Below the pieces are notes generated by a model. That model saw only the letters and a list, made by a program, of their open reading frames with translations, was not told the DNA's origin and ran no database searches. A stretch of 64,000 bases of DNA, from positions 1,937,001 through 2,001,000 of the forward strand of contig NZ_JAKFIA010000001.1 in assembly GCF_022569295.1 (NCBI RefSeq), written 5' to 3'. Of the stretch, positions 28,580-38,664 are shown in pieces; the stretch's first letter is position 1, and every line of letters begins with the position of its first letter. Position numbers and translations under genes: made by a program. Source of the DNA: Pedomonas mirosovicensis (GTDB taxonomy: Bacteria; Pseudomonadota; Alphaproteobacteria; Sphingomonadales; Sphingomonadaceae).

Positions 28580-29392
28580 CTAAAGCGTGACGACCCTGTC
28601 CAGCCCATAGGAATGAAGAGCCGATGTGAGAAAATGCACATCCTCGTCCGCCCGCGTGAAGACGGCGAGGCCCGAAGGCTCGCCTTCCCACTCAACGCCC
28701 TCGCACAGGTGGGCGACGCGGCGGGCGATGCCCTCCCCGCTATCCACCCAGTTGAACGGGCGCGGCGCAACGGCGGCCAGTTCGTCCTTCACCAGCGGGA
28801 AATGGGTGCAGGCCAGCACGATCGTATCCAGCCGCTCAGCCCCCGGCTGGCTCAGCAGGCCATCCAGCACTGCCCGATACTCCTCGGGGCTCGTCGGCTG
28901 GCCGCGCAGCTTGCGCTCCGCCAGCACCACCAGCTCGGCCGAGCCATGGCGCAGCACCAGGCAATCGCGGGCGAACTCGGCCACCAGATTGTCCACATAG
29001 GCCTGCCGCACCGTGGCGTTGGTGCCCAGCACGCCGATGACCCGGCTTTTGCTGATGGCGGCGGCGGGCTTTACCGCCGGAACGGTGCCCACCACCGGCA
29101 CGTTCAAGACCGCGCGCACTTGAGAGAGCGCAATGGTGCAGGCGGTATTGCAGGCGATGACCACCAGTTCCGGGTCGAACCGCTCGACGAGGCGACCGAG
29201 CAGAGCCGGCACGCGGGCGCTCAGCTCCGCCTCGGTCTTGGTGCCGTAGGGAAATCCGCCGTTATCCGCGCAGTAAACCACGGGAGCATCGGGGAGCTTC
29301 CGGCGGATCTCGGCCAGTACCGAGAGGCCGCCGACGCCGGAATCGAATACCAGCAACGGTTTTCGCGTTTTCGCCAACTTGTGACAATCCAC
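28580..29392 (-). CDS. murI: Glutamate racemase
   Basis: 270 residues. Makes D-glutamate for peptidoglycan. The cofactor-independent catalytic pair is Cys81 in IACNTACT and the Cys in VLACTHFPLV; VFDSGVGGLSVL and the NGGFPYG loop bind substrate. Start at 29392. It is divergent from hemB with a 173-base gap. The D-amino-acid link to the dipeptide epimerase at 62.7 kb is functional only; they are far apart. Confidence 0.93.
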   Translation of the reverse strand: MDCHKLAKTRKPLLVFDSGVGGLSVLAEIRRKLPDAPVVYCADNGGFPYGTKTEAELSARVPALLGRLVERFDPELVVIACNTACTIALSQVRAVLNVPVVGTVPAVKPAAAISKSRVIGVLGTNATVRQAYVDNLVAEFARDCLVLRHGSAELVVLAERKLRGQPTSPEEYRAVLDGLLSQPGAERLDTIVLACTHFPLVKDELAAVAPRPFNWVDSGEGIARRVAHLCEGVEWEGEPSGLAVFTRADEDVHFLTSALHSYGLDRVVTL

Positions 29393-29565
29393 ACGGTTGA
29401 AAGTAAGCAGAACTCGTGTCTAGAGCATTTCCCGCCGGCTTGGAAACAGCCAGCGATGAGCAAAAGCGGCAGATGGGGAAACCGGCGCGCCCCGCGGCAT
29501 CCCGATGATGCCAAAGCGTTCCGGGCGCTCGCACCGCTGCCGCCAACCCAGTTGAGGTTCTGATC

Positions 29566-30574
<1,009 letters not shown>

Positions 30575-30589
30575 GTTTTTGTTTTCTTG

Positions 30590-30757
30590 AGGGATTTTTG
30601 CAGGAGGGGCTTACCCCTCCTGCACCTCCCATTCTTTTCAAAGGGCCGCGCCTGCTACGGCCCGAAGTGACCTCTCCGGTCGCGCTGAACGATACGACCG
30701 GGTGCGTCCCCATATACGAATGGGGGATCGAAAGGGGGGCTGAGTCCCCCTTTCCTC
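30590..30757. repeat. Mosaic hairpin repeat, copy 6 (between convergent genes)
   Basis: Left hairpin GCAGGAGGGG (30600-30609) with CCCCTCCTGC (30614-30623) is identical, with flanks, to copy 1. Then CCCATTCTTTTCAAAGGGCC and the GGGTGCGTCCCC spacer, closing with AAAGGGGG (30731-30738) and CCCCCTTT (30746-30753). It lies between hemB (plus) and the amidohydrolase gene (minus). Confidence 0.8.
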
Positions 30758-30762
30758 TTAAC

Positions 30763-32458
30763 TTACCGAGTCACAGCGTTTGATGCCGTCTCGGCACTGC
30801 ACCGACCTTCGGCGCAGTAGACGCGCTTTCCGGCCACCCAGGTTTCGAGCACCTTGGTTTGCCACAGCTCGGAAGGCGGCGATTTGAAGATGTCCTTGTC
30901 CACGAGGATGAAGTCGGCCCATTTGCCTGCCGTCAGGCTGCCCACCTGGCTTTCCTGATGGCCGGCATAGGCCGCGCCCAGCGTGAAGGCGTGGAAGGCT
31001 TCTACCAGCGACAGCTTCTCCTCCGGCCGCCAGCCGCCCGGCGGCTCGCCCTCGCGGGTCTGGCGCGTCACCGCTGCATGGAGGCCATAGAAGGGGTTGG
31101 GCGACTCGACCGGGAAGTCGGAGCCGAAGGCGAGCTTCGCCCCGGTGTTCAGCACGGTGCGCCAGGCGTAGGCCCCTTCCAGCCGATCGTGGCCGAGGCG
31201 CTTTTCGGCCATCTGCCAGTCGGAGGTGGCGTGGGTCGGCTGCATGGAGGCGATCAGCCCCAGCTGGGCCAACCGCTTGATGTCCTCCGGGCTCAGCACC
31301 TGCGCGTGTTCGATGCGGTGGCGCAGCCCCTGCCCGGTGTGGCGCAGGATCATCTCGAATGCGTTCAGGATCTGCCGGTTGGCGGCATCGCCGATGGCGT
31401 GGACGTTGACCTGATAGCCTTTGGCTATGGCCTTGGAGATCATGTTGGCCACCGCTGCATCGCTGTGGAACGGCAGGCCCTTGCTGTCGGGCGCATCCGA
31501 ATAGGGCTCGAGCAGCGCCGCCCCGCGGGAGCCGAGCGCGCCATCCGAGTAGAGCTTGACCGAGCGCAGCGACAGGCGGCCGTCATAAAGGCCGGTCTGC
31601 GGTCCCTCTTTCGAGAGGATGTCGAAGTCCTTCCCCGTCCCGCCGATCATGGCGTAGATGCGCGTCGTCAGCCGGCCTTCCTCGCCGAAGCGGCGGTAAA
31701 GCGTCCATGTTTTCGCATCGATCCCGGCGTCATGCACACCGGTCAGGCCCACCGAGGCCATGATTTTCAGCGCCGCTTCAAGGGCTGCGGCCTGCTCGGC
31801 CTCGGTCGGCTCGGGCACGTGTTTTGCCACCAGATCCTGCGCGCCATCGACAAACACGCCCGCCGGGCTGCCGTCTTCCTTGCGGATAATCTCGCCGCCC
31901 TTGGGGTCTTTCGTCTTGGCCGTCACCTTGGCGAGCTGGATCGCCTTGCTGTTGGCCCAGGCGGCGTGGCCGTCCACCCGCTCCAGCCATACGGGCCGGT
32001 CCGCCACCGCCTTGTCCAGCTCCTCGGCCGTCGGAAAGCGGCCGAGCCCCCCAGATTTCCTGGTTCCAGCCGCGCCCCTTGATCCACTTGGCGTCCGGGT
32101 TGGCCTCGGCATAGGCCTTCACCTTCGCCAGCGCCTCATCGAGCGAGCGGGTGTCCGACAGATCAACCGTCAGGGCGTTGAAACCCAAGCCCATCACATG
32201 GCCATGGGCGTCGATGAGGCCGGGCAGCATCACCGCCCCGCGCCCGTCCACCACTTCGGCATCCTCTGCGCGGTTGCGAAGCGCATCCTTGCCGCCGACG
32301 GCCTCCACCTTGCCGCTGTCGTCGATCAGGGCGGCCTCGAATGTCTTAAGCCGGCCCAGCCCATCAAGGGTGTAGCCCTTCACGTTCTCGACAAAAGTGG
32401 CAGCCTGCGCGGTTCCGCCGATGCAGGTTGCCAGAAGAAACGCCGTGGCAAGACGCAT
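30763..32458 (-). pseudogene. Secreted amidohydrolase (YtcJ-like), interrupted by a one-base shift
   Basis: The first part (from 32458) carries a signal peptide (RLATAFLLATCIGGTAQAA) and the metal motif LPGLIDAHGHVMGLG. The rest (to 30763) continues HDAGIDAKTWTLYR, SVKLYSDGALGSRGAALLEPY, RIEHAQVLS and FGSDFPVE, a full amidohydrolase of the YtcJ type. The frames join if one base is removed from the six-C run at 32047-32052, giving WNQEIWGLGRFPTAEELD. The corrected length is about 564 residues. The substrate is unknown; the exported location suggests a periplasmic amide or ester. Convergent with hemB. Confidence 0.87.
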
Positions 32459-32552
32459 GGAAATACTCCCCCTTTGTGATCGCCCCCGTTACGGCAGCAT
32501 ATGGACCCCAGCCCGGACCGGACAAGGCCCCAGACCGGGCAAGGGCCCGGCC

Positions 32553-33419
32553 TTACCCCCGGAAGCGGCGGATCAGCGACGACGTATCCTGCCGGCCGCC
32601 GCCCATCTTTTGCACGTCGGCATAGAACTGGTCCACCAGCGCCGTCACCGGCAGCGGCGCGCCGATGCGGCGGGCCTCGTCGAGCACCAGCCCTAAATCC
32701 TTCCGCATCCAGTCCACCGCGAAGCCGAAGTCGAACTGGCCATCGACCATGGTGGAGGAGCGGTTTTCCATCTGCCAGCTTTGCGCCGCGCCCTTGGAGA
32801 TCACCTCCACCACCGCACGGGGGTCGAGCCCCGCCGTCATGGCGAAATTCAGCGCTTCGGACAGGCCCTGCACGATGCCTGCGATGCAGATCTGGTTGAC
32901 CATCTTGGTCAGCTGGCCGGAGCCGCTGGGGCCCATGAGGCCGATGCGCTGGGCATAGGCCTGCATCACCGGCTCGGCCTGCTTGAACTGTTCGGCATCG
33001 CCGCCAACCATGATGGTGAGCTTGCCGTTTTCCGCGCCCGCCTGACCGCCGGAGACCGGCGCATCGAGAAAGCCGATGCCCTTCGCCCTGGCCTCGGCCT
33101 CTAGCTCGCGCGACACCTGCGCGGAGACGGTGGTGTGATCGACGAACAGGCTGCCCTCGGCCATGGCATGGAAGGCCCCATCCGGCCCGATGGTCACCTC
33201 GCGCAGGTCGTTATCCGCGCCCACGCAGCAAAACACGAAATCGCATCCCTGGGCTGCCTGCCCCGGCGTTGGGGCCCACGCGCCGCCGTTCTCGGCCACC
33301 CAGCGTTCCGCCTTGGAGGTGGTGCGGTTGTACACCCTTACCTCATGCCCGGCCTTCGCCAGATGCCGCGCCATCGGCGCGCCCATGACGCCCAGTCCCA
33401 GAAACGCAATCTTCGCCAT
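32553..33419 (-). CDS. Beta-hydroxyacid dehydrogenase (3-hydroxyisobutyrate dehydrogenase-like)
   Basis: 288 residues from the ATG at 33419, downstream of GAATTAGGGG. The Rossmann motif is IAFLGLGVMGAPMARHLAKAG, the substrate loop FLDAPVSGGQAGAENGKL, and the catalytic Lys is in GSGQLTKMVNQI. NRTTSKAE after the second beta strand suggests NADP(H). 3-hydroxyisobutyrate is one candidate substrate (valine pathway, with the hydrolase at 28 kb); tartronate semialdehyde or succinic semialdehyde are alternatives. Confidence 0.88.
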   Translation of the reverse strand: MAKIAFLGLGVMGAPMARHLAKAGHEVRVYNRTTSKAERWVAENGGAWAPTPGQAAQGCDFVFCCVGADNDLREVTIGPDGAFHAMAEGSLFVDHTTVSAQVSRELEAEARAKGIGFLDAPVSGGQAGAENGKLTIMVGGDAEQFKQAEPVMQAYAQRIGLMGPSGSGQLTKMVNQICIAGIVQGLSEALNFAMTAGLDPRAVVEVISKGAAQSWQMENRSSTMVDGQFDFGFAVDWMRKDLGLVLDEARRIGAPLPVTALVDQFYADVQKMGGGRQDTSSLIRRFRG

Positions 33420-33644
33420 TTCGCAAACCCCTAATTCGTACTGCCCCCGTGTCCTAGCACAGGCCGCCCCCCTCAGCGCGAGGCCGCAGCGACGCAGGAA
33501 AGTCACACAAGTCCAGCACTGGACTCACAGAATGTTGCTGAGGTCAGCAACGAAGTGTATGCCCTCCCCTAGCACCGGCCTCACGCTATCCCCTAAGACA
33601 GCGCCGACCGGCCCCCTTTGACGATTGAACAGGCGTACGAGACC

Positions 33645-34904
33645 ATGATCGTGGCACAAGCACAGCCCGCCAGCGGCGACTCCGCCGCATCCCTCCCCGT
33701 GACGTTTGAGGATGTGCGGATGGCCCATGCCGCCATTCGGGACTCGATCATCAATACGCCCTGCCTCAAGAGCCGCACCCTCAGCGACATCTTCGGGGCC
33801 GAGATCTGGCTGAAATTCGAGAACCTCCAGTTCACCGCCTCGTTCAAGGAGCGCGGCGCGCTCAACCGCCTGCTGCACCTGAGCGAGGCCCAGCGCAAGG
33901 CGGGCGTTATTGCCATGTCGGCGGGCAACCACGCCCAGGGCGTTGCCTACCACGCCAGCCGCCTCGGCATTCCGGCCACCATCGTCATGCCGCAGGGCAC
34001 GCCGACGGTGAAGGTGCAGCAGACGGCAAGCCACGGCGCGCGCGTCATCCTGCACGGCGAAAAGCTGGAAGAGGCCACCGCCCTTGCCCAGCAGCTGGCG
34101 AAGGACGAGGGGCTGACCTTCGTCCATCCGTTCGATGACGCGCTGGTGATGGCCGGCCAGGGCACCATCGCGCTGGAAATGCTGGAGACCGCGCCGGATC
34201 TGGATTGTCTCATCGTGCCCATCGGCGGCGGCGGACTGATCTCCGGCGTCGCCACCGCGGCACGCGCCATCAAGCCGGACATGCAGATCATCGGCGTGCA
34301 GGCGGAGCTTTACCCCTCCATGGCCGCCAAGGTGAAGGGCTTCGAGGCGATTTGCGACGGCGACTCGCTGGCCGAGGGCATCGCGGTCAAATACCCCGGC
34401 CAGCTCACCTATCAGGTGGTCAAGGCGCTGGTGAACGACATCGTTCTGGTCTCCGAGGCCGAGCTGGAGCGGGCCGTCTCCCTGCTGCTCACCATCGAGA
34501 AGACCGTGGCCGAGGGCGCAGGCGCGGCGGGTCTTGCCGCGCTGGTGGCCCAGGCCGCGCCCTACCGGGGCAAGAAGATCGGCCTCATCATCAGCGGCGG
34601 CAACATCGACACCCGCCTGCTCGCCAACGTGCTCCTGCGCGAACTGGCCCGCGAAGGGCGGCTGGCGCGCCTTCGCATCCGCCTCAAGGACCGGCCGGGC
34701 GAGCTGTTCCATGTCACTCAGATCTTCCACGAGCATCAGGTGAACATTGTCGAGGTGAGCCATCAGCGGGTGTTCACCAAGCTGCCGGCCAAGGGCACCT
34801 ATGCGGACATCGAGGTGGAAACCCGCGACCGGGACCATCTGGACCAGCTCATCACCACCCTGCGCTCGCGCGGCTACGACGTGCGGGTGATCGAGGCAGT
34901 GTAA
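33645..34904 (+). CDS. ilvA: Threonine ammonia-lyase (dehydratase) with one ACT domain
   Basis: 419 residues from the ATG at 33645; a TTG nine codons upstream also opens the frame. It deaminates threonine to 2-oxobutyrate for isoleucine. The PLP lysine is Lys68 in TASFKERGALNRLL, and the phosphate loop is IGGGGLISGVAT. A C-terminal ACT domain (about 330-419, RLRIRLKDRPGELFHVTQIF) binds amino acid effectors. This single-ACT layout is the short catabolic-like form common in Alphaproteobacteria. It is divergent from the dehydrogenase. Confidence 0.93.
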   Translation: MIVAQAQPASGDSAASLPVTFEDVRMAHAAIRDSIINTPCLKSRTLSDIFGAEIWLKFENLQFTASFKERGALNRLLHLSEAQRKAGVIAMSAGNHAQGVAYHASRLGIPATIVMPQGTPTVKVQQTASHGARVILHGEKLEEATALAQQLAKDEGLTFVHPFDDALVMAGQGTIALEMLETAPDLDCLIVPIGGGGLISGVATAARAIKPDMQIIGVQAELYPSMAAKVKGFEAICDGDSLAEGIAVKYPGQLTYQVVKALVNDIVLVSEAELERAVSLLLTIEKTVAEGAGAAGLAALVAQAAPYRGKKIGLIISGGNIDTRLLANVLLRELAREGRLARLRIRLKDRPGELFHVTQIFHEHQVNIVEVSHQRVFTKLPAKGTYADIEVETRDRDHLDQLITTLRSRGYDVRVIEAV

Positions 34905-34923
34905 GCCCCGTTTCGGCAAAAGG

Positions 34924-34938
34924 ATAACCTCCCCTTAA
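34924..34938 (+). promoter_or_regulatory. CtrA-like box, one mismatch (ATAA-N7-TTAA)
   Basis: ATAA at 34924-34927, seven bases, TTAA at 34935-34938, 48 bases before the motB-like ATG. One base differs from TTAA-N7-TTAA. The position suits CtrA control of a flagellar gene; chance occurrence is possible. Confidence 0.4.
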
Positions 34939-34985
34939 CCGCTTCGCCCCATAGTGCGGCCAAGTACTGTGTGGGACATGTGGTC

Positions 34986-35906
34986 ATGGCCAAGGGCAAG
35001 GGCGGCAACGATGTTCGCCCCATCATCATCAAGAGGGTCAAGAAGGTCAGCGGCGGCCACCATGGCGGCGCGTGGAAGGTGGCCTACGCCGATTTCGTGA
35101 CGGCCATGATGGCCTTCTTCATGCTGCTGTGGCTGCTCACCGTCTCGGACAAGGTGACGCTGCAGGGCATCGCCGACTACTTCTCCCCCTCCAACGCCAC
35201 CATGTCCAACTCCTCGGGCGCGGGCGGCATCCTGGCCGGCACCGCGCTGGAATCCGAAGGCGCGAAGGCCAGCGGCGCGCGCATCATGGCCATTCCCAGC
35301 TCATCGCCCAGCAAGGCATCCCAATCCAACGAGTCCGCCCGTGAGGACCAGCAGCAGAGCGAGCAGAACCCGACCTATGCGATGAAGCTGCCGACTGCCA
35401 CGGACGCAAAGCTGCTGAAGGCGGAGGACGACCTGAAGACGGCCATTCAGGAAACCCCCGAGCTGCAGAAGCATCGGGACCAGATCATTATGGAGCAGAC
35501 GCCCGATGGATTGCGGATCCAGCTGATCGACCGGGACGAACGGCCAATGTTCCGGCCCAGCACGGCCACGCCCTATGCCTTTTACATCCGCATTCTCCAG
35601 ACCATCGCGGGCGTCATCCAGACCGTGCCCAACCGTATTTCCATTACCGGGCACACCGATGGCTCCGTCTCCGCCAGCGAAGGCCAGTACGGCAATTGGG
35701 AGCTGTCGGCCGACCGGGCGAATGCTACTCGCCGGGTGCTGCGGGACGCCGGCGTGCGCCCCGATCGCATGGCCGAGGTGACCGGGCGAGCCGCCACCCA
35801 GCCGCTCTACCCGGATGAGCCGAATCGGCCGGAAAACCGCCGTGTCGCCATTCTCCTTCTCAGGGAAGCGCCGGCCCTTGCCCCCGGCTTCGCGAATGGC
35901 GACTGA
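34986..35906 (+). CDS. motB: Flagellar motor protein MotB-like
   Basis: 306 residues from the ATG at 34986; GTG codons 6-15 bases upstream are alternatives. Short basic N-terminus, one membrane helix with the proton-channel Asp in AYADFVTAMMAFFMLLWLL, a long Ser/Gln-rich linker (about 70-140), and a C-terminal OmpA-like peptidoglycan-binding domain (GHTDGSVSASE, LSADRANATRRVL). It anchors the stator to the wall. No motA lies beside it. A CtrA-like box precedes it. Confidence 0.87.
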   Translation: MAKGKGGNDVRPIIIKRVKKVSGGHHGGAWKVAYADFVTAMMAFFMLLWLLTVSDKVTLQGIADYFSPSNATMSNSSGAGGILAGTALESEGAKASGARIMAIPSSSPSKASQSNESAREDQQQSEQNPTYAMKLPTATDAKLLKAEDDLKTAIQETPELQKHRDQIIMEQTPDGLRIQLIDRDERPMFRPSTATPYAFYIRILQTIAGVIQTVPNRISITGHTDGSVSASEGQYGNWELSADRANATRRVLRDAGVRPDRMAEVTGRAATQPLYPDEPNRPENRRVAILLLREAPALAPGFANGD

Positions 35907-35995
35907 CCCCGGCCTCGCCCTGCCTCACTCCTGAGAAAATCCCCGGTTTTCCCCTTTCCCGCGGCAATGGCGCGCCTATACTGAAAACTGTGGTT

Positions 35996-36029
35996 GAAGG
36001 GCGGCTTGCCGCACGCGGCATCGCCCTTC
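35996..36029 (+). promoter_or_regulatory. Long leader hairpin upstream of bpt
   Basis: GAAGGGCG (35996-36003) pairs with CGCCCTTC (36022-36029), and inside it TGCCGC pairs with GCGGCA. It ends 34 bases before the transferase start. No T-run follows, so a leader structure or boundary element is more likely than a terminator. Confidence 0.4.
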
Positions 36030-36063
36030 CGGCAGTGGCTCGTAGACTGTTCAGCGGGTGAGG

Positions 36064-36888
36064 ATGAACGATCAGATACTTCAGTTCCCGCGCTTCTTTC
36101 TGACAGCGCCCGGCCCCTGTCCGTATCTGCCCGGCCGGGTGGAGCGGAAGGTGTTTACCGAATTGCGCGGGCTTGATGCCTCTTCCTTCAACGAAGCCCT
36201 TGGCCGCATGGGGTTTCGCCGCAGCCAGAATGTCGCCTACCGCCCCGCCTGCGACCGCTGCTGCGCCTGCCAGTCCGTGCGAGTGCGGGCGGATGCGTTC
36301 AAGCCCAGCGGCACCATGCGAAAGGTGCTGCGGCGTAACGGCGACCTTTTGGTGAGCGCCTGCGAGCCCTGGGCGACGGCGGAGCAGTTCGACCTGCTCC
36401 AGCGCTACCTGCATGCCCGCCACCCGGAAGGCGGCATGACCCAGATGGACGCGGACGACTACGCCGACATGGTGGAGCGCACGCCGGTCGATACGGTGGT
36501 CTACGAATACCGCGAGCCGAGCGCGAACGGCCCCGATGCGGACGGTGGCGGCCGCCTCGTCGGCGTGTGCCTGACGGACCACCACTCGGATGGCCTTTCC
36601 ATGGTCTACAGCTTCTTCGAGCCGGACGGCGAACGCCAGAGCCTTGGCACCTACATCATCCTCGACCACATCCGCCGCGCGGCCGAGCTGTCCCTGCCCT
36701 ATGTGTATCTGGGCTACTGGATCCCCAACTGCCGCCAGATGACCTACAAGATCCACTACAAGCCGCTCGACGTGCTGACCGCCAGCGGCTGGATCCCCAT
36801 TGAGGAGCTGGAAACCGGCGAGCACGCCGGCAGACCCTCCATGCCCGCCATGGGGCACTACGCCTTCCGCCCCGCCGAAAAGGCCTGA
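36064..36888 (+). CDS. bpt: Aspartate/glutamate leucyltransferase (arginyltransferase family)
   Basis: 274 residues from the ATG at 36064 (ribosome site GTGAGG). It adds leucine to N-terminal Asp/Glu (N-end rule). The Cys-rich N-terminal motif [16 protein letters not shown] and the GNAT-like core [38 protein letters not shown] identify the family. It sits after the motB-like gene and ends against repeat copy 7. The choice of Leu over Arg as donor rests on the bacterial family. Confidence 0.93.
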   Translation: MNDQILQFPRFFLTAPGPCPYLPGRVERKVFTELRGLDASSFNEALGRMGFRRSQNVAYRPACDRCCACQSVRVRADAFKPSGTMRKVLRRNGDLLVSACEPWATAEQFDLLQRYLHARHPEGGMTQMDADDYADMVERTPVDTVVYEYREPSANGPDADGGGRLVGVCLTDHHSDGLSMVYSFFEPDGERQSLGTYIILDHIRRAAELSLPYVYLGYWIPNCRQMTYKIHYKPLDVLTASGWIPIEELETGEHAGRPSMPAMGHYAFRPAEKA

Positions 36889-36904
36889 CGGCTTTTCTCA
36901 GACT

Positions 36905-36975
36905 ATAGGATTTTTGCAGGGGTCTCGGGCCGCGTTTTCAGCGCACTCTGGAGACGCGGCCCAGTGAAAACAACA
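36905..36975. repeat. Mosaic hairpin repeat, copy 7 (short)
   Basis: GGATTTTTGCAGGGGTCTCG as in copies 5 and 6, then GGGCCGCGT (36927-36935) pairing with ACGCGGCCC (36954-36962). It lies between convergent bpt and the beta-helix gene. Confidence 0.65.
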
Positions 36976-36982
36976 ACCAGCC

Positions 36983-38590
36983 TCAGCGCCCCACCCACGG
37001 TTCAGCGCAGGTCTTTCCGCCCGCCAGGCTGAACGGCCCGATGTCCGGCTTTGCGCCGTCGTGGAGCCGCCCGCAGAAATCGACGCGCCCGGCGGGCAGC
37101 GGCTTGCCCCGCCCGGCAATGGCGTCCACATCCTTGGGCGTGAAATCGCCCTTGGCCGGGTTCTGGAACAGGCCGTTGCTCACCTCGTTCAGCAGCGCCG
37201 CCGTCCAGCCGGGGGTCGCGTTGGCTTCCAGCGTGGCAATGCCGCCATCGCGCTCCCGCACGCGGCCGTCGATGATGTTGTTGAAGATCAGCGCGTCGGA
37301 CTGCTTATAGCGCACGTCGATCCCCATGGTGCCCGCGATCAGGTTGTTGTGGATGACCGCGTTCGACGCCTTGTTCAAATAAATGCCCACGTCGTTGGGG
37401 CAATTGAGGATGACGTTGTTGCGGATCACCCCGCCCTCGTTCTCAAACGCGCAACTCCGGTCACGGCAGGCATAGTGCGCCGTGCCGCCGCCGCCCAGCG
37501 ACAGCCCAAGCCGGATGCCGCCCCGGTGCTTCCACTCGCACATCACGAGGTTGCGCTCGAACACGCCGCCCCGGTTCGCGCCCTTGAAGAAAGCGGCGTA
37601 GCTGGTGTTATCGGCGCCCACCTTGGCGAAATCCGCCAGAATGTTGGAGGCCACCCGCCAGCCATCCGCGCCGACGATATCCACCAGCGTGACCGGCCGG
37701 GTGGTGTTGCGGGGGCGGTCATTGCTGAACCGGTTGCCCTCGATGAGGCCATAGTCGGGCGCCTGTTCGCGCTTGCGCCCCAGGTTCACCTTGATGGGCG
37801 CGTTGAAGTTCCGCAGCACGTTGTTGCGAATGATGGTGCCCTTGGCGCTCTGCACGATATGCAGGGCGTGCTCGCAATATTCATCGATCGGGCACGTGCC
37901 TTCAAAAGAAAGATTTTCAAATACCCAGTAGGCGCCGTAAACGGCAAAGCCCTGCGTCGTGCGGACTTGCACGGTGGCATCGCCCAGCCGCGCCGCGCGC
38001 ACGAAAATCGGCTGCTCCGGCGTGCCGCTGGTCATGGCTTCGAGGGTGCGCCCCACCACATAGGTGCCGGGCAGCAACAGAATATGGTCGCCCGGCTGCG
38101 CCTTGCGAACGGCTTTGGCCAGCTCGATCGTGTTGGAGACCATCGTTGGTGAAGCCGAGGGCAGGCTTTCCGCCGCCGGCGCGCTTCGCTCACCGTCTTC
38201 CGCCGGCCCCATCACCGGCAGGGGAACGCCCTCCGCCGAATAGCGGGCCGGAAGCGGCTCTGCCAGCACGCGCGGGCCGACCCTTTCGGAAAGCGCCAGC
38301 CCTTCCGCGCTGGCATCACCGATCATCTGAAAGCTGTGACGGTTGTCGTTCACCATCAGCGCGGCGGGAATGGCGAAGGCCCAGTCGATGGAGGGGTATT
38401 TGGCGCGCTGCCACGCCAGTTCGGGCTTCAGCGCCCGGCTCCAGGTCCGCATGAACGGCTCCTGAAACCGGTATTGCGTCCACAGCGCCGCTGCGATGAC
38501 GACGACGGCAACCATCGCCAGCGCAACTGCGCCCAGCCTGAAAAGCCGCCGCCCCAGCCGTGCGGCCCCGCCCCTGATGCCCTGTTCCAT
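36983..38590 (-). CDS. Membrane-anchored right-handed beta-helix protein
   Basis: 535 residues. An N-terminal membrane helix at about 16-38 (FRLGAVALAMVAVVVIAAALW) anchors it. From about 160 there are repeating parallel beta-helix coils: GDHILLLPGTYVVGRTLEAM, NVQPIF-type turns, GVFERNLVMCEW, GGVIRNNVILNCPNDVGIYL, AVIHNNLIAGTMGIDVRY. Such folds occur in polysaccharide lyases of the PL6 type and in surface proteins. Catalytic Lys/Arg cannot be assigned from sequence alone. There is no lyase operon around it, so the function is open: a periplasmic polysaccharide-active enzyme is an inference. Confidence 0.8.
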   Translation of the reverse strand: MEQGIRGGAARLGRRLFRLGAVALAMVAVVVIAAALWTQYRFQEPFMRTWSRALKPELAWQRAKYPSIDWAFAIPAALMVNDNRHSFQMIGDASAEGLALSERVGPRVLAEPLPARYSAEGVPLPVMGPAEDGERSAPAAESLPSASPTMVSNTIELAKAVRKAQPGDHILLLPGTYVVGRTLEAMTSGTPEQPIFVRAARLGDATVQVRTTQGFAVYGAYWVFENLSFEGTCPIDEYCEHALHIVQSAKGTIIRNNVLRNFNAPIKVNLGRKREQAPDYGLIEGNRFSNDRPRNTTRPVTLVDIVGADGWRVASNILADFAKVGADNTSYAAFFKGANRGGVFERNLVMCEWKHRGGIRLGLSLGGGGTAHYACRDRSCAFENEGGVIRNNVILNCPNDVGIYLNKASNAVIHNNLIAGTMGIDVRYKQSDALIFNNIIDGRVRERDGGIATLEANATPGWTAALLNEVSNGLFQNPAKGDFTPKDVDAIAGRGKPLPAGRVDFCGRLHDGAKPDIGPFSLAGGKTCAEPWVGR

Positions 38591-38664
38591 TCAGCCCCCA
38601 CCAAGCCGCCCCGCATGAGAGGGTGCGGCCCTTGCCTCAAATACGGGCGGCGGGGGCTCTCCTG

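Noticed and set aside
29456-29563. A 35-codon ORF just before hemB
   Set aside because: No ribosome site and basic, low-complexity sequence; probably part of the leader.
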